From Mollicutes bacterium (GTDB lineage: Bacteria > Bacillota_I > Bacilli_A > Izemoplasmatales > Izemoplasmataceae): a stretch of DNA of 54,870 nt. The translations under genes were made by a program, and so were the position numbers. Location: assembly GCA_003557505.1 (NCBI GenBank), contig PWOH01000009.1, forward strand, positions 1 through 54,870. The letters are read 5' to 3'. The notes beneath the pieces were generated by a model, which saw only the letters and a program-made list of their open reading frames with translations, was not told the DNA's origin and made no database searches. Positions within the stretch are counted from its first letter, which is position 1; each line of letters begins with the position of its first letter. Shown in pieces: positions 46,880 to 54,560 of this stretch.

Positions 46880-47320
46880 ATGAACAACAAAACATACATG
46901 GCGAATAAACAATCCGTCGACCGCAAGTGGTTTGTGATTGATGCTAAAGATCAGACACTAGGACGCTTATCATCCGAAGTTGCTGCAATCCTTAGAGGAA
47001 AACATAAACCAACCTTCACACCACACGTGGACTGTGGAGATTATGTCATTGTCGTTAATGCCAAGGATATCAAACTCACTGGTAAAAAATGGCAACAAAA
47101 GAAATATTACACGCACTCACAATACCCAGGGTCACTCAAAGAAAGCACTGCGCTTGAGATGAACACAAAACATCCAACACGTATGCTTGAACTTGCAATC
47201 AAAGGTATGCTGCCACACAACAAATTGGGACGTCAACTTTACAAAAAACTATATGTGTATGAGTCGGACACTCATCCACACCAAGCTCAACAACCTGAAG
47301 TTTTAGAGCTTAGAGGGTAG
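46880..47320 (+). CDS. rplM: 50S ribosomal protein L13
   Basis: An early 50S assembly protein, 146 residues. [25 protein letters not shown] and [17 protein letters not shown] are family signatures. AGGAGG precedes the ATG. It forms an operon with rpsI 12 nt later. Confidence 0.98.
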   Translation: MNNKTYMANKQSVDRKWFVIDAKDQTLGRLSSEVAAILRGKHKPTFTPHVDCGDYVIVVNAKDIKLTGKKWQQKKYYTHSQYPGSLKESTALEMNTKHPTRMLELAIKGMLPHNKLGRQLYKKLYVYESDTHPHQAQQPEVLELRG

Positions 47321-47332
47321 GAGGAATTATTT

Positions 47333-47728
47333 ATGGCTAACGAAGTACTTTATCGCGGCACAGGCCGCAGAAAAAATTCCATTGCACGCGTCATGTTAAG
47401 ACCAGGTAGTGGGAATATTACTGTAAATAATCGTCCGTTTGAAGATTACATCCCGTCCGCAGCTACTCGTCTTGATGTTTTTCAACCACTTGAATTAACT
47501 GAAAACCAAAAATCATTTGATATTGTTATTACCGTTAACGGTGGCGGAATTACTGGTCAAGCCGGTGCAATTCGTTTAGGAATCGCGCGTGCGCTTTTAG
47601 AAGTAAACAGCGATTATCGCAAGCCTTTGAAACAAGCTGGTTTAATCACCAGAGACCCACGTGCAGTAGAACGTAAAAAATACGGACTTAGAAAAGCACG
47701 TCGTGCACCACAATTCTCAAAACGTTAA
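47333..47728 (+). CDS. rpsI: 30S ribosomal protein S9
   Basis: S9 reaches the P-site tRNA with its C-terminal tail, here ending in the usual SKR-like form FSKR. The 131 residues include [16 protein letters not shown] and [25 protein letters not shown] precedes the ATG. Confidence 0.98.
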   Translation: MANEVLYRGTGRRKNSIARVMLRPGSGNITVNNRPFEDYIPSAATRLDVFQPLELTENQKSFDIVITVNGGGITGQAGAIRLGIARALLEVNSDYRKPLKQAGLITRDPRAVERKKYGLRKARRAPQFSKR

Positions 47729-47735
47729 TATTTCG

Positions 47736-47763
47736 AAAAAGCACGTTCATTCGTGCTTTTTTT
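47736..47763 (+). terminator. Intrinsic terminator after rpsI
   Basis: AAAAAGCACG pairs with CGTGCTTTTT around TTCATT, with more T to 47763. Confidence 0.93.
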
Positions 47764-47773
47764 ATGTCTGTTA

Positions 47774-47802
47774 TTGAGCAAAAACCTAAAACATACTATA
47801 AT
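47774..47802 (+). promoter_or_regulatory. Promoter of gltX
   Basis: TTGAGC (47774-47779), a 17-nt spacer and TATAAT (47797-47802), 32 nt before the start. Confidence 0.8.
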
Positions 47803-47834
47803 GAATAAGTAATCTCTTGAGGAGGAATCTATAT

Positions 47835-49262
47835 ATGAAAAATATCCGTGTGCGCTACGCACCAAGCCCAACTGGGCATCTACACATCGGGAATGCCAGA
47901 ACGGCATTATTCAATTATCTTTTTGCCAGAGCCAATGATGGGAAATTCATTGTGCGTATAGAAGATACCGATATATCCAGAAACGTTGAAACTGGTATCG
48001 ATAGTCAAATGTCATACTTGAAATGGCTCGGTTTAGATTGGGATGAATCGATCAATAAAGATGGTGGCTATGGTCCTTATCGTCAACTAGAGCGCTTAGA
48101 TATCTATCAGAAGTATGCTGAGCAATTACTAGAGATGGGACTGGCTTATAAATGTTATTGCAGTGCTGAAGAACTTGAAGCTGAACGTGAAGCGATGAAA
48201 GATAAGGGATATGACAAACTGCATTATTCCCGTAAATGTTTAGGGAAACCCGATATGGATAAACCCCATACGATTCGTTTTAAAGTCCCAGATAATAAAG
48301 AATATACCTTTAATGATCTCGTTAAAGGGGATGTCACATTCAAAAGTGAAGATATTGGTGATTGGGCCATTTTAAAACGCAATAAAATTCCAACGTATAA
48401 TTTTGCCTGTGCGGTGGATGATTACCTCATGGAAATCTCTCATGTACTAAGAGGGGAAGATCATATTACCAATACCCCTAAACAACTCATGGTACTTGAT
48501 GCCTTTGAATGGGAACGTCCCATCTACGGACATATGACATTGATTGTGAATGAGAACAATAAAAAACTCTCAAAACGTGATGAATCAATTATTCAGTTCA
48601 TTGAACAATATCATCAAAAAGGTTTCTTACCCGAAGCCCTGTTCAATTTCATTTCATTGTTAGGTTTTTCACCGGAATCAAAAGAGGAAATACTCTCAAA
48701 AGAAGAAATTATTAACTTATTCAATGCCAAAAGACTCTCGACATCTCCAGCAACATTTGACAAAGATAAACTCCATTATATTAACAACCGCTACGTCAAA
48801 ACGCTCAGTGATGAGGAGACTTTGTCCTTGTGTAAACCGTTCCTCGATAAAGCGGGCATTGGGGAAGGACAAGAGGATGATTGGTTTGTCAGTTTAATCA
48901 AAGTCTTTAAAGACCGCTTGGTATATGGTGAGCAAATCGTCAGCCTATATCATGATTTCTTTGAACAACCATACGCTTTAGAAGACGAAGCGTTTGCATT
49001 TATGCAACAAGAAGGCGTAAAAACACTTGTTGAAACCTTCAAATCGAAGATAGAAAGCCTTGATTCTTTTACTCCGGATACGATTAAAACGACTATTAAG
49101 GAAGCAGGGAAAGCGACGCAAATGAAAGGGAAAATGCTTTTCATGCCAATTAGAATAGCGGTTAGTGGCAGTATGCATGGCCCTGATTTACCACAAATGA
49201 TGAACCTTATGGGCAAAGCGTTACTGCTAGAAAACTTGGATAAAACGCTGCAAAAACTGTAG
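47835..49262 (+). CDS. gltX: Glutamyl-tRNA synthetase
   Basis: A class I synthetase of 475 residues with YAPSPTGHLHIGNARTAL and the KMSKS-type NKKLSKRDES. ATG 47835 follows GAGGAGG; the open frame to TTG 47817 covers that site. No glutaminyl-tRNA synthetase is in the window, so this could be the non-discriminating form that works with the amidotransferase GatCAB. The sequence alone does not settle that. Confidence 0.96.
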   Translation: MKNIRVRYAPSPTGHLHIGNARTALFNYLFARANDGKFIVRIEDTDISRNVETGIDSQMSYLKWLGLDWDESINKDGGYGPYRQLERLDIYQKYAEQLLEMGLAYKCYCSAEELEAEREAMKDKGYDKLHYSRKCLGKPDMDKPHTIRFKVPDNKEYTFNDLVKGDVTFKSEDIGDWAILKRNKIPTYNFACAVDDYLMEISHVLRGEDHITNTPKQLMVLDAFEWERPIYGHMTLIVNENNKKLSKRDESIIQFIEQYHQKGFLPEALFNFISLLGFSPESKEEILSKEEIINLFNAKRLSTSPATFDKDKLHYINNRYVKTLSDEETLSLCKPFLDKAGIGEGQEDDWFVSLIKVFKDRLVYGEQIVSLYHDFFEQPYALEDEAFAFMQQEGVKTLVETFKSKIESLDSFTPDTIKTTIKEAGKATQMKGKMLFMPIRIAVSGSMHGPDLPQMMNLMGKALLLENLDKTLQKL

Positions 49263-49301
49263 AAATCCGCACCAATATGTGATTTACCACTTGAAAAATA
49301 T

Positions 49302-49330
49302 TTGCATTTTTAAAATTGGCATTGTATAAT
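49302..49330 (+). promoter_or_regulatory. Promoter of the cold shock gene
   Basis: TTGCAT (49302-49307), a 17-nt spacer and TATAAT (49325-49330), with TG directly before the -10 box. Confidence 0.78.
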
Positions 49331-49366
49331 GACATTATCAAAAGAAAAAAGGAGATTTTTATTCAC

Positions 49367-49567
49367 ATGACAGGAACAGTAAAATGGTTTAATTCAGAAA
49401 AAGGCTACGGTTTCATCACTACAGATGAAGGAAATGATATTTTCGTTCATTACAGTGCAATTAAAGAAGAGGGATTCAAAACGCTTAACGAGGGCGAAAA
49501 AGTTGAATTTGAAGTTGTTGAAGGCGATCGTGGTCCTCAAGCTTCAAACGTAGAAAAAATTTCATGA
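49367..49567 (+). CDS. Cold shock protein, CspA family
   Basis: A 66-residue single-strand nucleic-acid binder. It has the RNP1-type KGYGFIT and the RNP2-type DIFVHYSAI, with the opening [11 protein letters not shown]. The ATG at 49367 gives the usual length; the open frame upstream (from 49316) runs over the promoter. GGAG lies 12 nt before it, a little far. It is a single-gene unit between gltX and cysS. Confidence 0.95.
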   Translation: MTGTVKWFNSEKGYGFITTDEGNDIFVHYSAIKEEGFKTLNEGEKVEFEVVEGDRGPQASNVEKIS

Positions 49568-49580
49568 ATTAACGAAGCTT

Positions 49581-49611
49581 AGCAGGGGGTTAGTAGCCTC
49601 CTGCTTTTTTT
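49581..49611 (+). terminator. Intrinsic terminator after the cold shock gene
   Basis: AGCAGGGGG pairs with CCTCCTGCT around a short loop, followed by seven T. Confidence 0.92.
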
Positions 49612-49656
49612 GTGAATACCGCAGCAACCCAATGAAATTGATTAGCAATATCATTT

Positions 49657-49683
49657 TTGAAACCCTATAGATTGTGTTACAAT
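49657..49683 (+). promoter_or_regulatory. Possible promoter of cysS-mrnC
   Basis: TTGAAA (49657-49662) and TACAAT (49678-49683) with a short 15-nt spacer, 50 nt before cysS. The short spacer lowers confidence. The leader is too short for a T-box. Confidence 0.5.
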
Positions 49684-49733
49684 ATATTTGACCTAAAAGA
49701 ACCTGATATAAGATAAAGGAAAAGGTGAAGGCC

Positions 49734-51068
49734 ATGAGAATTTTCAATACATTAACCAACAAACTCGAAACATTCAAACCGATACATAAAGATACGGTTA
49801 ATATGTATGTTTGTGGGCCTACTGTGTACAACTATATTCACATTGGAAATGCCAGACCAGTTATATTCTTTGACGTCGTTAGACGCTATTTTGAACATAT
49901 GAATTATACGGTTAATTTTGTGAGTAATTTTACTGATGTGGACGATAAAGTCATTACTAAGGCACTCGAAGATGAAATGAGTGAACAAGAAATCGCGAAT
50001 AAGTTCATTGATGCCTTTTATCGTGACGCTCAGCGCGTTGGAAGTTCCACGAAATATCTCGCACCACGTGTAACGGAATATATGTCGTCAATTATTTCTT
50101 ATATTGAACGACTGATTGACAAAGGATACGCCTACCAAGTAGAAGGCGATGTGTATTTCCGTGTGACTAAAATCACAGATTATGGGGTATTATCCGGCCG
50201 CAAGGTTGATGAACTCAAAGCCGGAACACGCATCGAATCAAACGACAAGAAAGAAAGTCCGTTGGATTTTACCTTGTGGAAAAAAACGGATGTCGGTATC
50301 ACATGGCCATCGCCATGGGGAGAAGGTCGTCCCGGATGGCATACTGAATGTGTGGCTATGATTAACGATATTTTTGGCGGTAAAATTGATATTCACGGTG
50401 GGGGCTCAGAAATTAAGTTTCCGCATCATGAAAACGAACTCGCGCAAAATAAAGCGCTTGAAGGCGCAGATATTGCGAATATCTGGATGCACAATGGTCA
50501 GTTAAACATCGATGATAAAAAAATGTCCAAAAGTGAAGGACGCGTTATTCTTGTCAAAGATTTGGACTATGACTACATGGGATTTAGACTATTCACCTTA
50601 TCGACACATTATCGCAGTCCCATTAATTATACCGATGAGACTTTGACAAATTATGTCAAAGAATGGGAAAAAATTCGTCGTGTTTATAAACAAAGCTTTT
50701 ACACACTGGACTTGAAAGATGCCCTGGAAGTTAAAGCTGAACAATCTCCGATGTTAAAAGGCATTGAACTGAAATTCATGGATGCGATGGACAGTGATTT
50801 TAATACCGCAAATGCGATTACGGAATTACAAAACCTTGTAAAACATACCAATCAGATATTACGAAAAAAAGATACTGAAGCGGAACTCAAATCTGCCATA
50901 GAATTATTTGATACATTCTTTAAAATTCTTGGGCTTAATCCTGGGGTTACTAAACTTTCTGCGAGTGACAAAGCGATTTATATGGCTTGGCATGATGCAC
51001 GGAAAAATAAAGATTTCGACAAGGCGGACCGCCTGCGCGAACAATTACAGTCGCGTGGCATACTCTAA
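49734..51068 (+). CDS. cysS: Cysteinyl-tRNA synthetase
   Basis: A class I synthetase of 444 residues. MYVCGPTVYNYIHIGNARP has both a zinc cysteine and the HIGH-type motif. HTECVAM and FPHHENE complete the zinc site, and KKMSKSEGR is the KMSKS loop. ATG 49734 is chosen; GTG 49725 lies in the ribosome site AAAGGTG. The stop overlaps mrnC as TAATG. Confidence 0.96.
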   Translation: MRIFNTLTNKLETFKPIHKDTVNMYVCGPTVYNYIHIGNARPVIFFDVVRRYFEHMNYTVNFVSNFTDVDDKVITKALEDEMSEQEIANKFIDAFYRDAQRVGSSTKYLAPRVTEYMSSIISYIERLIDKGYAYQVEGDVYFRVTKITDYGVLSGRKVDELKAGTRIESNDKKESPLDFTLWKKTDVGITWPSPWGEGRPGWHTECVAMINDIFGGKIDIHGGGSEIKFPHHENELAQNKALEGADIANIWMHNGQLNIDDKKMSKSEGRVILVKDLDYDYMGFRLFTLSTHYRSPINYTDETLTNYVKEWEKIRRVYKQSFYTLDLKDALEVKAEQSPMLKGIELKFMDAMDSDFNTANAITELQNLVKHTNQILRKKDTEAELKSAIELFDTFFKILGLNPGVTKLSASDKAIYMAWHDARKNKDFDKADRLREQLQSRGIL

Positions 51069-51424
51069 TGTTACAGTATAACGGTCAAACCCTCGCTTAT
51101 ATCGGTGATGCAGTCTATGAACTGCACATCCGTGAAAAACTCCTGCAAACCGGTAAAGTTCATCCCAATGCATTGCATCAAGCCGCTATTGAACTTACCA
51201 ATGCCTCAGGACAATTTAGAGCTTTGAAACAAATTGATGGCATCCTAAGCGAAGAAGAAAAAGCCATTGTCAACCGTGGTCGTAATGCCAGCTCTTCAAG
51301 AAAACCAGGAAAAGCCGATCTAAAAACTTATAAAATGGCCACTGGCCTTGAAGCGCTCATCGGCTACTTGTATTTAGACAATCGCCAGGACCGCTTAAAT
51401 GAAATACTGAATTTAATCTATTAA
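51068..51424 (+). CDS. mrnC: Mini-ribonuclease III
   Basis: A 118-residue protein with only the RNase III catalytic domain and no double-strand-binding domain. It matures 23S rRNA in Bacillus. LAYIGDAVYELHIRE and GLEALIGYLYL carry the acidic metal-binding residues. It is coupled to cysS, the usual Firmicute arrangement. Confidence 0.95.
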   Translation: MLQYNGQTLAYIGDAVYELHIREKLLQTGKVHPNALHQAAIELTNASGQFRALKQIDGILSEEEKAIVNRGRNASSSRKPGKADLKTYKMATGLEALIGYLYLDNRQDRLNEILNLIY

Positions 51425-51447
51425 AACTGCGATGCGTTCGCAGTTTT
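51423..51447 (+). terminator. Weak intrinsic terminator after mrnC
   Basis: AAAACTGCGA pairs with TCGCAGTTTT, but only four T follow before ATATT, so release may be partial. Confidence 0.6.
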
Positions 51448-51470
51448 ATATTAAGGGTCAAAACAATTCG

Positions 51471-51497
51471 GTTTTATCAAATTCGTATTGATAAAAC
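51471..51497. repeat. Perfect inverted repeat upstream of rlmB
   Basis: GTTTTATCAA (51471-51480) and TTGATAAAAC (51488-51497) are exact reverse complements 7 nt apart. The repeat ends 3 nt before the extended -10 box of rlmB and covers the -35 position, where an operator would be expected. There is no T run after it. Confidence 0.7.
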
Positions 51498-51499
51498 TG

Positions 51500-51508
51500 T
51501 GCTACAAT
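51500..51508 (+). promoter_or_regulatory. Extended -10 promoter of rlmB
   Basis: TGC followed by TACAAT (51503-51508), 19 nt before the start. No -35 box is seen at the right distance; the inverted repeat occupies that place. Confidence 0.6.
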
Positions 51509-51526
51509 GAGAAAGAAGGGAACACT

Positions 51527-52228
51527 ATGTTGATCTACGGTACCAATCCAGTCAAAGAAGCATTCAACGCTAATCGTAAAATCTATGAGTTGTTTCACGT
51601 TAAGGATACCCATAAAGATATTATCGCCTTAGCGAATAAACAAAACATTAAAACCTCACTGTTAGACAAACAGGCAATGAACCGAAAGTTCGGGGCTATG
51701 CATCAAAATATCGCAGCGAATGTTGCGGATTATGAAGCGATTTCCCTGCAAACCGCTTTGGAAAAAGAAGGCAAAAAGCTGTTTGTTATGCTTGATGGGG
51801 TTGAGGATCCACACAATCTTGGTGCGGTAATTCGTAATGTCGATGCGTTTGGAGCTAGTGGGATCATTCTTCCTAAAAACCGTAGTGCGAGTGTGAATCC
51901 CACAGTCGTTAAAGTGTCTTCTGGTGCCATTGAATATGTAGATATTATTCAAGTAACCAATCTTAATCAAGCGATTAGAACCTTGAAACAACACAACGTA
52001 TGGGTGGTAGGGCTTGATGTCGATACCGAAGACTCGCTTGATGACATCTTTGTGGATACCGATATTACCTTGGTCTTTGGGAATGAAGGCAAAGGTATCT
52101 CCAGGCTCGTCAAAGAAAATTGTGACTATTTGGTAAAAATCCCAATGCAAGGAACGGTGAATTCGTTAAATATCAGTGCGTCTGCAGCGGTCGCACTTCA
52201 TGATATAAAAAAACGACAAAGGGGTTAA
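51527..52228 (+). CDS. rlmB: 23S rRNA (guanosine-2'-O)-methyltransferase, SpoU/RlmB family
   Basis: A knotted SPOUT methyltransferase of 233 residues. The N-terminal substrate-binding domain begins LIYGTNPVKEAFNANRKIYE. The catalytic domain has NLGAVIRNVDAFGASGIIL, LVFGNEGKGISR and SLNISASAAVALH. ATG 51527 follows GAAGGG; the open frame back to 51488 crosses the promoter. It is related to Bacillus yacO in the same place. The exact rRNA target is inferred from family. Confidence 0.92.
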   Translation: MLIYGTNPVKEAFNANRKIYELFHVKDTHKDIIALANKQNIKTSLLDKQAMNRKFGAMHQNIAANVADYEAISLQTALEKEGKKLFVMLDGVEDPHNLGAVIRNVDAFGASGIILPKNRSASVNPTVVKVSSGAIEYVDIIQVTNLNQAIRTLKQHNVWVVGLDVDTEDSLDDIFVDTDITLVFGNEGKGISRLVKENCDYLVKIPMQGTVNSLNISASAAVALHDIKKRQRG

Positions 52229-52233
52229 GTAAT

Positions 52234-52773
52234 GTGAGAGATCATAACGACTACGAGATTATCCTGCAGGTAAAGGAGGGTAATCAAGAAGCGTACGAGT
52301 TACTGGTCTCAAAGTACTCGAAGTTTATTGCTAAAATTATTCATAAATTCAACTTGGCCTATCATTTCGAAGACTTGCATCAAGAAGGACTGATCTTGCT
52401 TTATAAGCTGTCGATTACCTTTGATGAAAGCTATAACAAATCTTTTACACGCTATTTTGAACTTGCGTTCAAACGCCAATTAATGAGTTATATTGACACC
52501 TTGAAACGAAGAAAAAATAAAACCGTTCATTTTCGCGGATGTATAGCGGATAACAATCATTGCGTTCGTGAAAATTCGGTTTACTATGAAATTCACGTCA
52601 AAGAAATTGCTCAAATATTGACACCGACAGAGTTTAGTGTTTATACTTTAAGAGAACTAAAAAACTTAAGTATCCACACAATTTGTCAAGAAGTAAAACT
52701 CACGGAAAAGAAAACCTACAATGCTTTATATCGTGCAAAGGCGAAAATACGCCAACATTTTGCGACGGAATAA
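52234..52773 (+). CDS. RNA polymerase sigma factor, SigH-like
   Basis: A 179-residue sigma-70 family protein lacking region 1. Region 2 includes YHFEDLHQEGLILLYKLSITFD. Region 4 runs from LTPTEFSVYTLRELKNLSI to the helix-turn-helix LTEKKTYNALYRAKAKIRQ. Its place between rlmB and rpmG is that of sigH in Bacillus, but it is about 40 residues shorter and diverged. In Bacillus the factor serves sporulation and competence entry; relatives in some Mollicutes drive recombination genes. The start is GTG 52234 after AAAGGGG, with an ATG-TGA pair overlapping it. No anti-sigma gene is adjacent. Confidence 0.85.
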   Translation: MRDHNDYEIILQVKEGNQEAYELLVSKYSKFIAKIIHKFNLAYHFEDLHQEGLILLYKLSITFDESYNKSFTRYFELAFKRQLMSYIDTLKRRKNKTVHFRGCIADNNHCVRENSVYYEIHVKEIAQILTPTEFSVYTLRELKNLSIHTICQEVKLTEKKTYNALYRAKAKIRQHFATE

Positions 52774-52774
52774 G

Positions 52775-52803
52775 TTGACAAACAGGTTCCTTTTTGGTAG
52801 ATT
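52775..52803 (+). promoter_or_regulatory. Promoter of rpmG-secE-nusG
   Basis: TTGACA (52775-52780) overlaps the end of the sigma gene region; a 17-nt spacer and TAGATT (52798-52803) follow. Confidence 0.8.
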
Positions 52804-52827
52804 ATATATTTGCAAGGTTGTGATATC

Positions 52828-52974
52828 ATGCGTCAAAAAATTCGCTTGATTTGTGAAACATGCTTATCGAGAAACTACACGACATTTAAGCACAAAGATA
52901 ACAAAGAAAGAATGACCATTAAAAAATACTGTAGCCGGTGCAAAAAGCATACGGTGCACAAAGAAAGTAAATAG
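52828..52974 (+). CDS. rpmG: 50S ribosomal protein L33, zinc type
   Basis: A 48-residue gene from ATG 52828 to TAG 52974. Cys9, Cys12, Cys35 and Cys38 (CETC and CSRC) bind zinc. The sequence [19 protein letters not shown] is typical of L33. The zinc form suggests that a zinc-free paralogue may exist elsewhere. It is followed by secE after 11 nt. Confidence 0.95.
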   Translation: MRQKIRLICETCLSRNYTTFKHKDNKERMTIKKYCSRCKKHTVHKESK

Positions 52975-52985
52975 GAGCGTTAATT

Positions 52986-53411
52986 ATGGCTGAGAAACAA
53001 GACGATAAAATTGGAAAAGTAATATCGATATTAAAAAAAGAATATCCGTTTGAAGGACTCCTTCTTGGGGTGCTTGGGGCTTTAGTATTAGTGCTGGGGA
53101 TCTACATATTTGAAGGGGAAATTCTTGAAATCCGTTTAACAAGCTGGTTCATATTTGCTACGGATTTACGTATTAGCATCTTCTCAATCATTGTGATGCT
53201 CATTGGGGCGGTTGCCTTGATTATTGCTATGGCACCATTCTTTGTGCCAGGGCTTAAGGAAATGCGTAAGGTCTCATGGCCGACTCGTAAGGTTTTACAA
53301 AATCATACAGCAAGAGTCTTTGGATTTATGATTGTGCTTGCGATTATGTTTATCCTATATGATCTAGTCTTCCAACCAATCTTTGAATATCTTTATGGAT
53401 TGGGTGCGTAA
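52986..53411 (+). CDS. secE: Preprotein translocase subunit SecE, long form
   Basis: SecE clamps the SecY channel. The essential part is at the end: GLKEMRKVSWPTRKVLQNHT followed by one membrane segment. Most Gram-positive SecE proteins are about 60 residues with one segment. This one has 141 residues with two extra hydrophobic segments (about 24-43 and 60-85) before it, a three-segment form like that of E. coli. GGAG precedes the ATG. Confidence 0.9.
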   Translation: MAEKQDDKIGKVISILKKEYPFEGLLLGVLGALVLVLGIYIFEGEILEIRLTSWFIFATDLRISIFSIIVMLIGAVALIIAMAPFFVPGLKEMRKVSWPTRKVLQNHTARVFGFMIVLAIMFILYDLVFQPIFEYLYGLGA

Positions 53412-53414
53412 CCT

Positions 53415-53963
53415 ATGAGTTATTTGGATGAAAAAAAATGGTATATTGTCCAAACCTATTCAGGTCAGGAAAGTTCTGTAAAGATCAATCTTGAACGACG
53501 CATTGAATCAATGCAAATGGAAGATAAAATTTTCCAGGTCGTTATTCCTGAAGAAACAGTGTTGGAGAAAAAACCAGACGGATCTACAAAAGAGAAAGTC
53601 AACAAAATCTATCCTGGGTATGTGTTCGTCGAAATGATCGTCACGGATGATTCATGGTTTGTTGTTAGAAACACCCCGGGTGTTACAGGATTCTTAGGAA
53701 GTAGTGGTGGCGGTACCAAGCCTGTGCCACTGCCACAAGATGAAATCAATCCAATTCTTAAAAGAGCGGGTGTAATCCATACACCGAAACTTGATATTGA
53801 GAAAGGTCAAAAAGTCCGTGTGACGGCAGGACCCTTCATGAATCAAGTTGGCGTGGTTGAGGCGATTGATCACGAGAAAGAGTTGGTCACAGTCCTCGTT
53901 GAAATGTTCGGACGTGAAACGCCGAAACAAATGACTTTTGATGAAATTGATACAAATGTTTAA
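53415..53963 (+). CDS. nusG: Transcription termination/antitermination factor NusG
   Basis: NusG travels with RNA polymerase and affects pausing and termination. The 182 residues have the NGN domain (KKWYIVQTYSGQESSVKINLE and YPGYVFVEMIVTDDSWFVVRNTPGVTGF split by a loop) and a KOW domain (KGQKVRVTAGPFMNQVGVV). It follows secE after 3 nt. Its stop codon lies within a 12-bp inverted repeat. Confidence 0.97.
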   Translation: MSYLDEKKWYIVQTYSGQESSVKINLERRIESMQMEDKIFQVVIPEETVLEKKPDGSTKEKVNKIYPGYVFVEMIVTDDSWFVVRNTPGVTGFLGSSGGGTKPVPLPQDEINPILKRAGVIHTPKLDIEKGQKVRVTAGPFMNQVGVVEAIDHEKELVTVLVEMFGRETPKQMTFDEIDTNV

Positions 53964-53996
53964 AATCCATCTCATTTTATTGACATGGATTTTAAA
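53959..53996. repeat. Perfect 12-bp inverted repeat at the nusG/rplK junction
   Basis: TTTAAAATCCAT (53959-53970) and ATGGATTTTAAA (53985-53996) are exact reverse complements. The first arm covers the nusG stop codon, the loop holds most of TTGACA, and the second arm lies between the -35 and -10 boxes of the rplK promoter. With no T run behind it, it may be an operator or a 3' end stabiliser rather than a simple terminator. Confidence 0.75.
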
Positions 53997-54008
53997 CTAA
54001 TGTATAAT
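53980..54008 (+). promoter_or_regulatory. Consensus promoter of rplK-rplA
   Basis: TTGACA (53980-53985), a 17-nt spacer and TATAAT (54003-54008), with TG directly before the -10 box. Both boxes match the vegetative consensus exactly. Confidence 0.92.
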
Positions 54009-54011
54009 ACC

Positions 54012-54040
54012 TAAGCGTGTCGTATGACATGCTTATTTTT
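54012..54040 (+). promoter_or_regulatory. Hairpin with T run at the 5' end of the rplK leader
   Basis: TAAGCGTGTC (54012-54021) pairs with GACATGCTTA (54026-54035) around GTAT, followed by five T. It starts at the predicted transcription start, so it could cap the mRNA or act as a very early attenuator. Confidence 0.6.
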
Positions 54041-54043
54041 AGA

Positions 54044-54079
54044 GTGGAAGGACCAAAAATTAAGGTCCGTTGACCACAT
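54044..54079 (+). promoter_or_regulatory. Candidate L1-binding site before rplK
   Basis: GTGG (54044-54047) pairs with CCAC (54074-54077), and within it GGACC (54050-54054) with GGTCC (54064-54068). The segment TCCGTTGACCACAT recurs before rplA with one inserted A. In bacteria L1 represses the rplK-rplA mRNA by binding a site that mimics 23S rRNA. Confidence 0.6.
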
Positions 54080-54103
54080 CACGACCATAGGGAGGTGTCT
54101 ATC

Positions 54104-54529
54104 GTGGCTAAAGAAATCAAGACTGTTGTTAAGTTACAAATCCCAGCAGGAAAAGCAAATCCCGCTCCACCAGTTGGTCCAGCATTGGGTCAAGCAGGTG
54201 TGAACATCCAAGACTTTTGTTCAAAGTTCAACGACGCAACAAAAGATAAGATGGGGAATGTCATTCCAGTAGAAATTACTGTGTATGATGACAGATCATT
54301 TACATTTGTAACAAAAACACCACCAGCAGCTGACTTATTAATGAAAGCTGCCGGCGTAAAAAAAGGTGCAAGTAATCCTTTAACTGAAAAAGTTGGAAGT
54401 GTTACTCGTGACCAATTGCGTGAAATCGCGGAAACTAAGTTGCCCGATTTGAACGCAAATGATGTTGAAGCGGCAATGAGAATCATCGAAGGTTCCGCTC
54501 GTAACATGGGAATCACCATTAAAGACTGA
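54104..54529 (+). CDS. rplK: 50S ribosomal protein L11
   Basis: L11 forms the stalk base where factors bind and where the stringent response senses uncharged tRNA. GTG 54104 gives 141 residues, the standard length; GTG 54095 lies within the ribosome site [33 protein letters not shown] is the thiostrepton-region linker start, and ARNMGI marks the rRNA-binding C-terminal domain. Confidence 0.97.
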   Translation: MAKEIKTVVKLQIPAGKANPAPPVGPALGQAGVNIQDFCSKFNDATKDKMGNVIPVEITVYDDRSFTFVTKTPPAADLLMKAAGVKKGASNPLTEKVGSVTRDQLREIAETKLPDLNANDVEAAMRIIEGSARNMGITIKD

Positions 54530-54560
54530 AGCAACTAGTTGTTTTATACAACAGCTAATT

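Noticed and set aside
49657-49733. T-box leader before cysS (also considered for metG and gltX)
   Set aside because: The distances from promoter to start codon are about 30-50 nt, far below T-box size, and no antiterminator motif is seen.
51662-52150. Long minus-strand frame of 162 residues inside rlmB
   Set aside because: It lies wholly within a well-supported gene, has no ribosome site or promoter and matches nothing I recognise. Similar shadows at 19939-20373, 3559-3990, 18758-19162 and 26919-27323 were dropped for the same reason.
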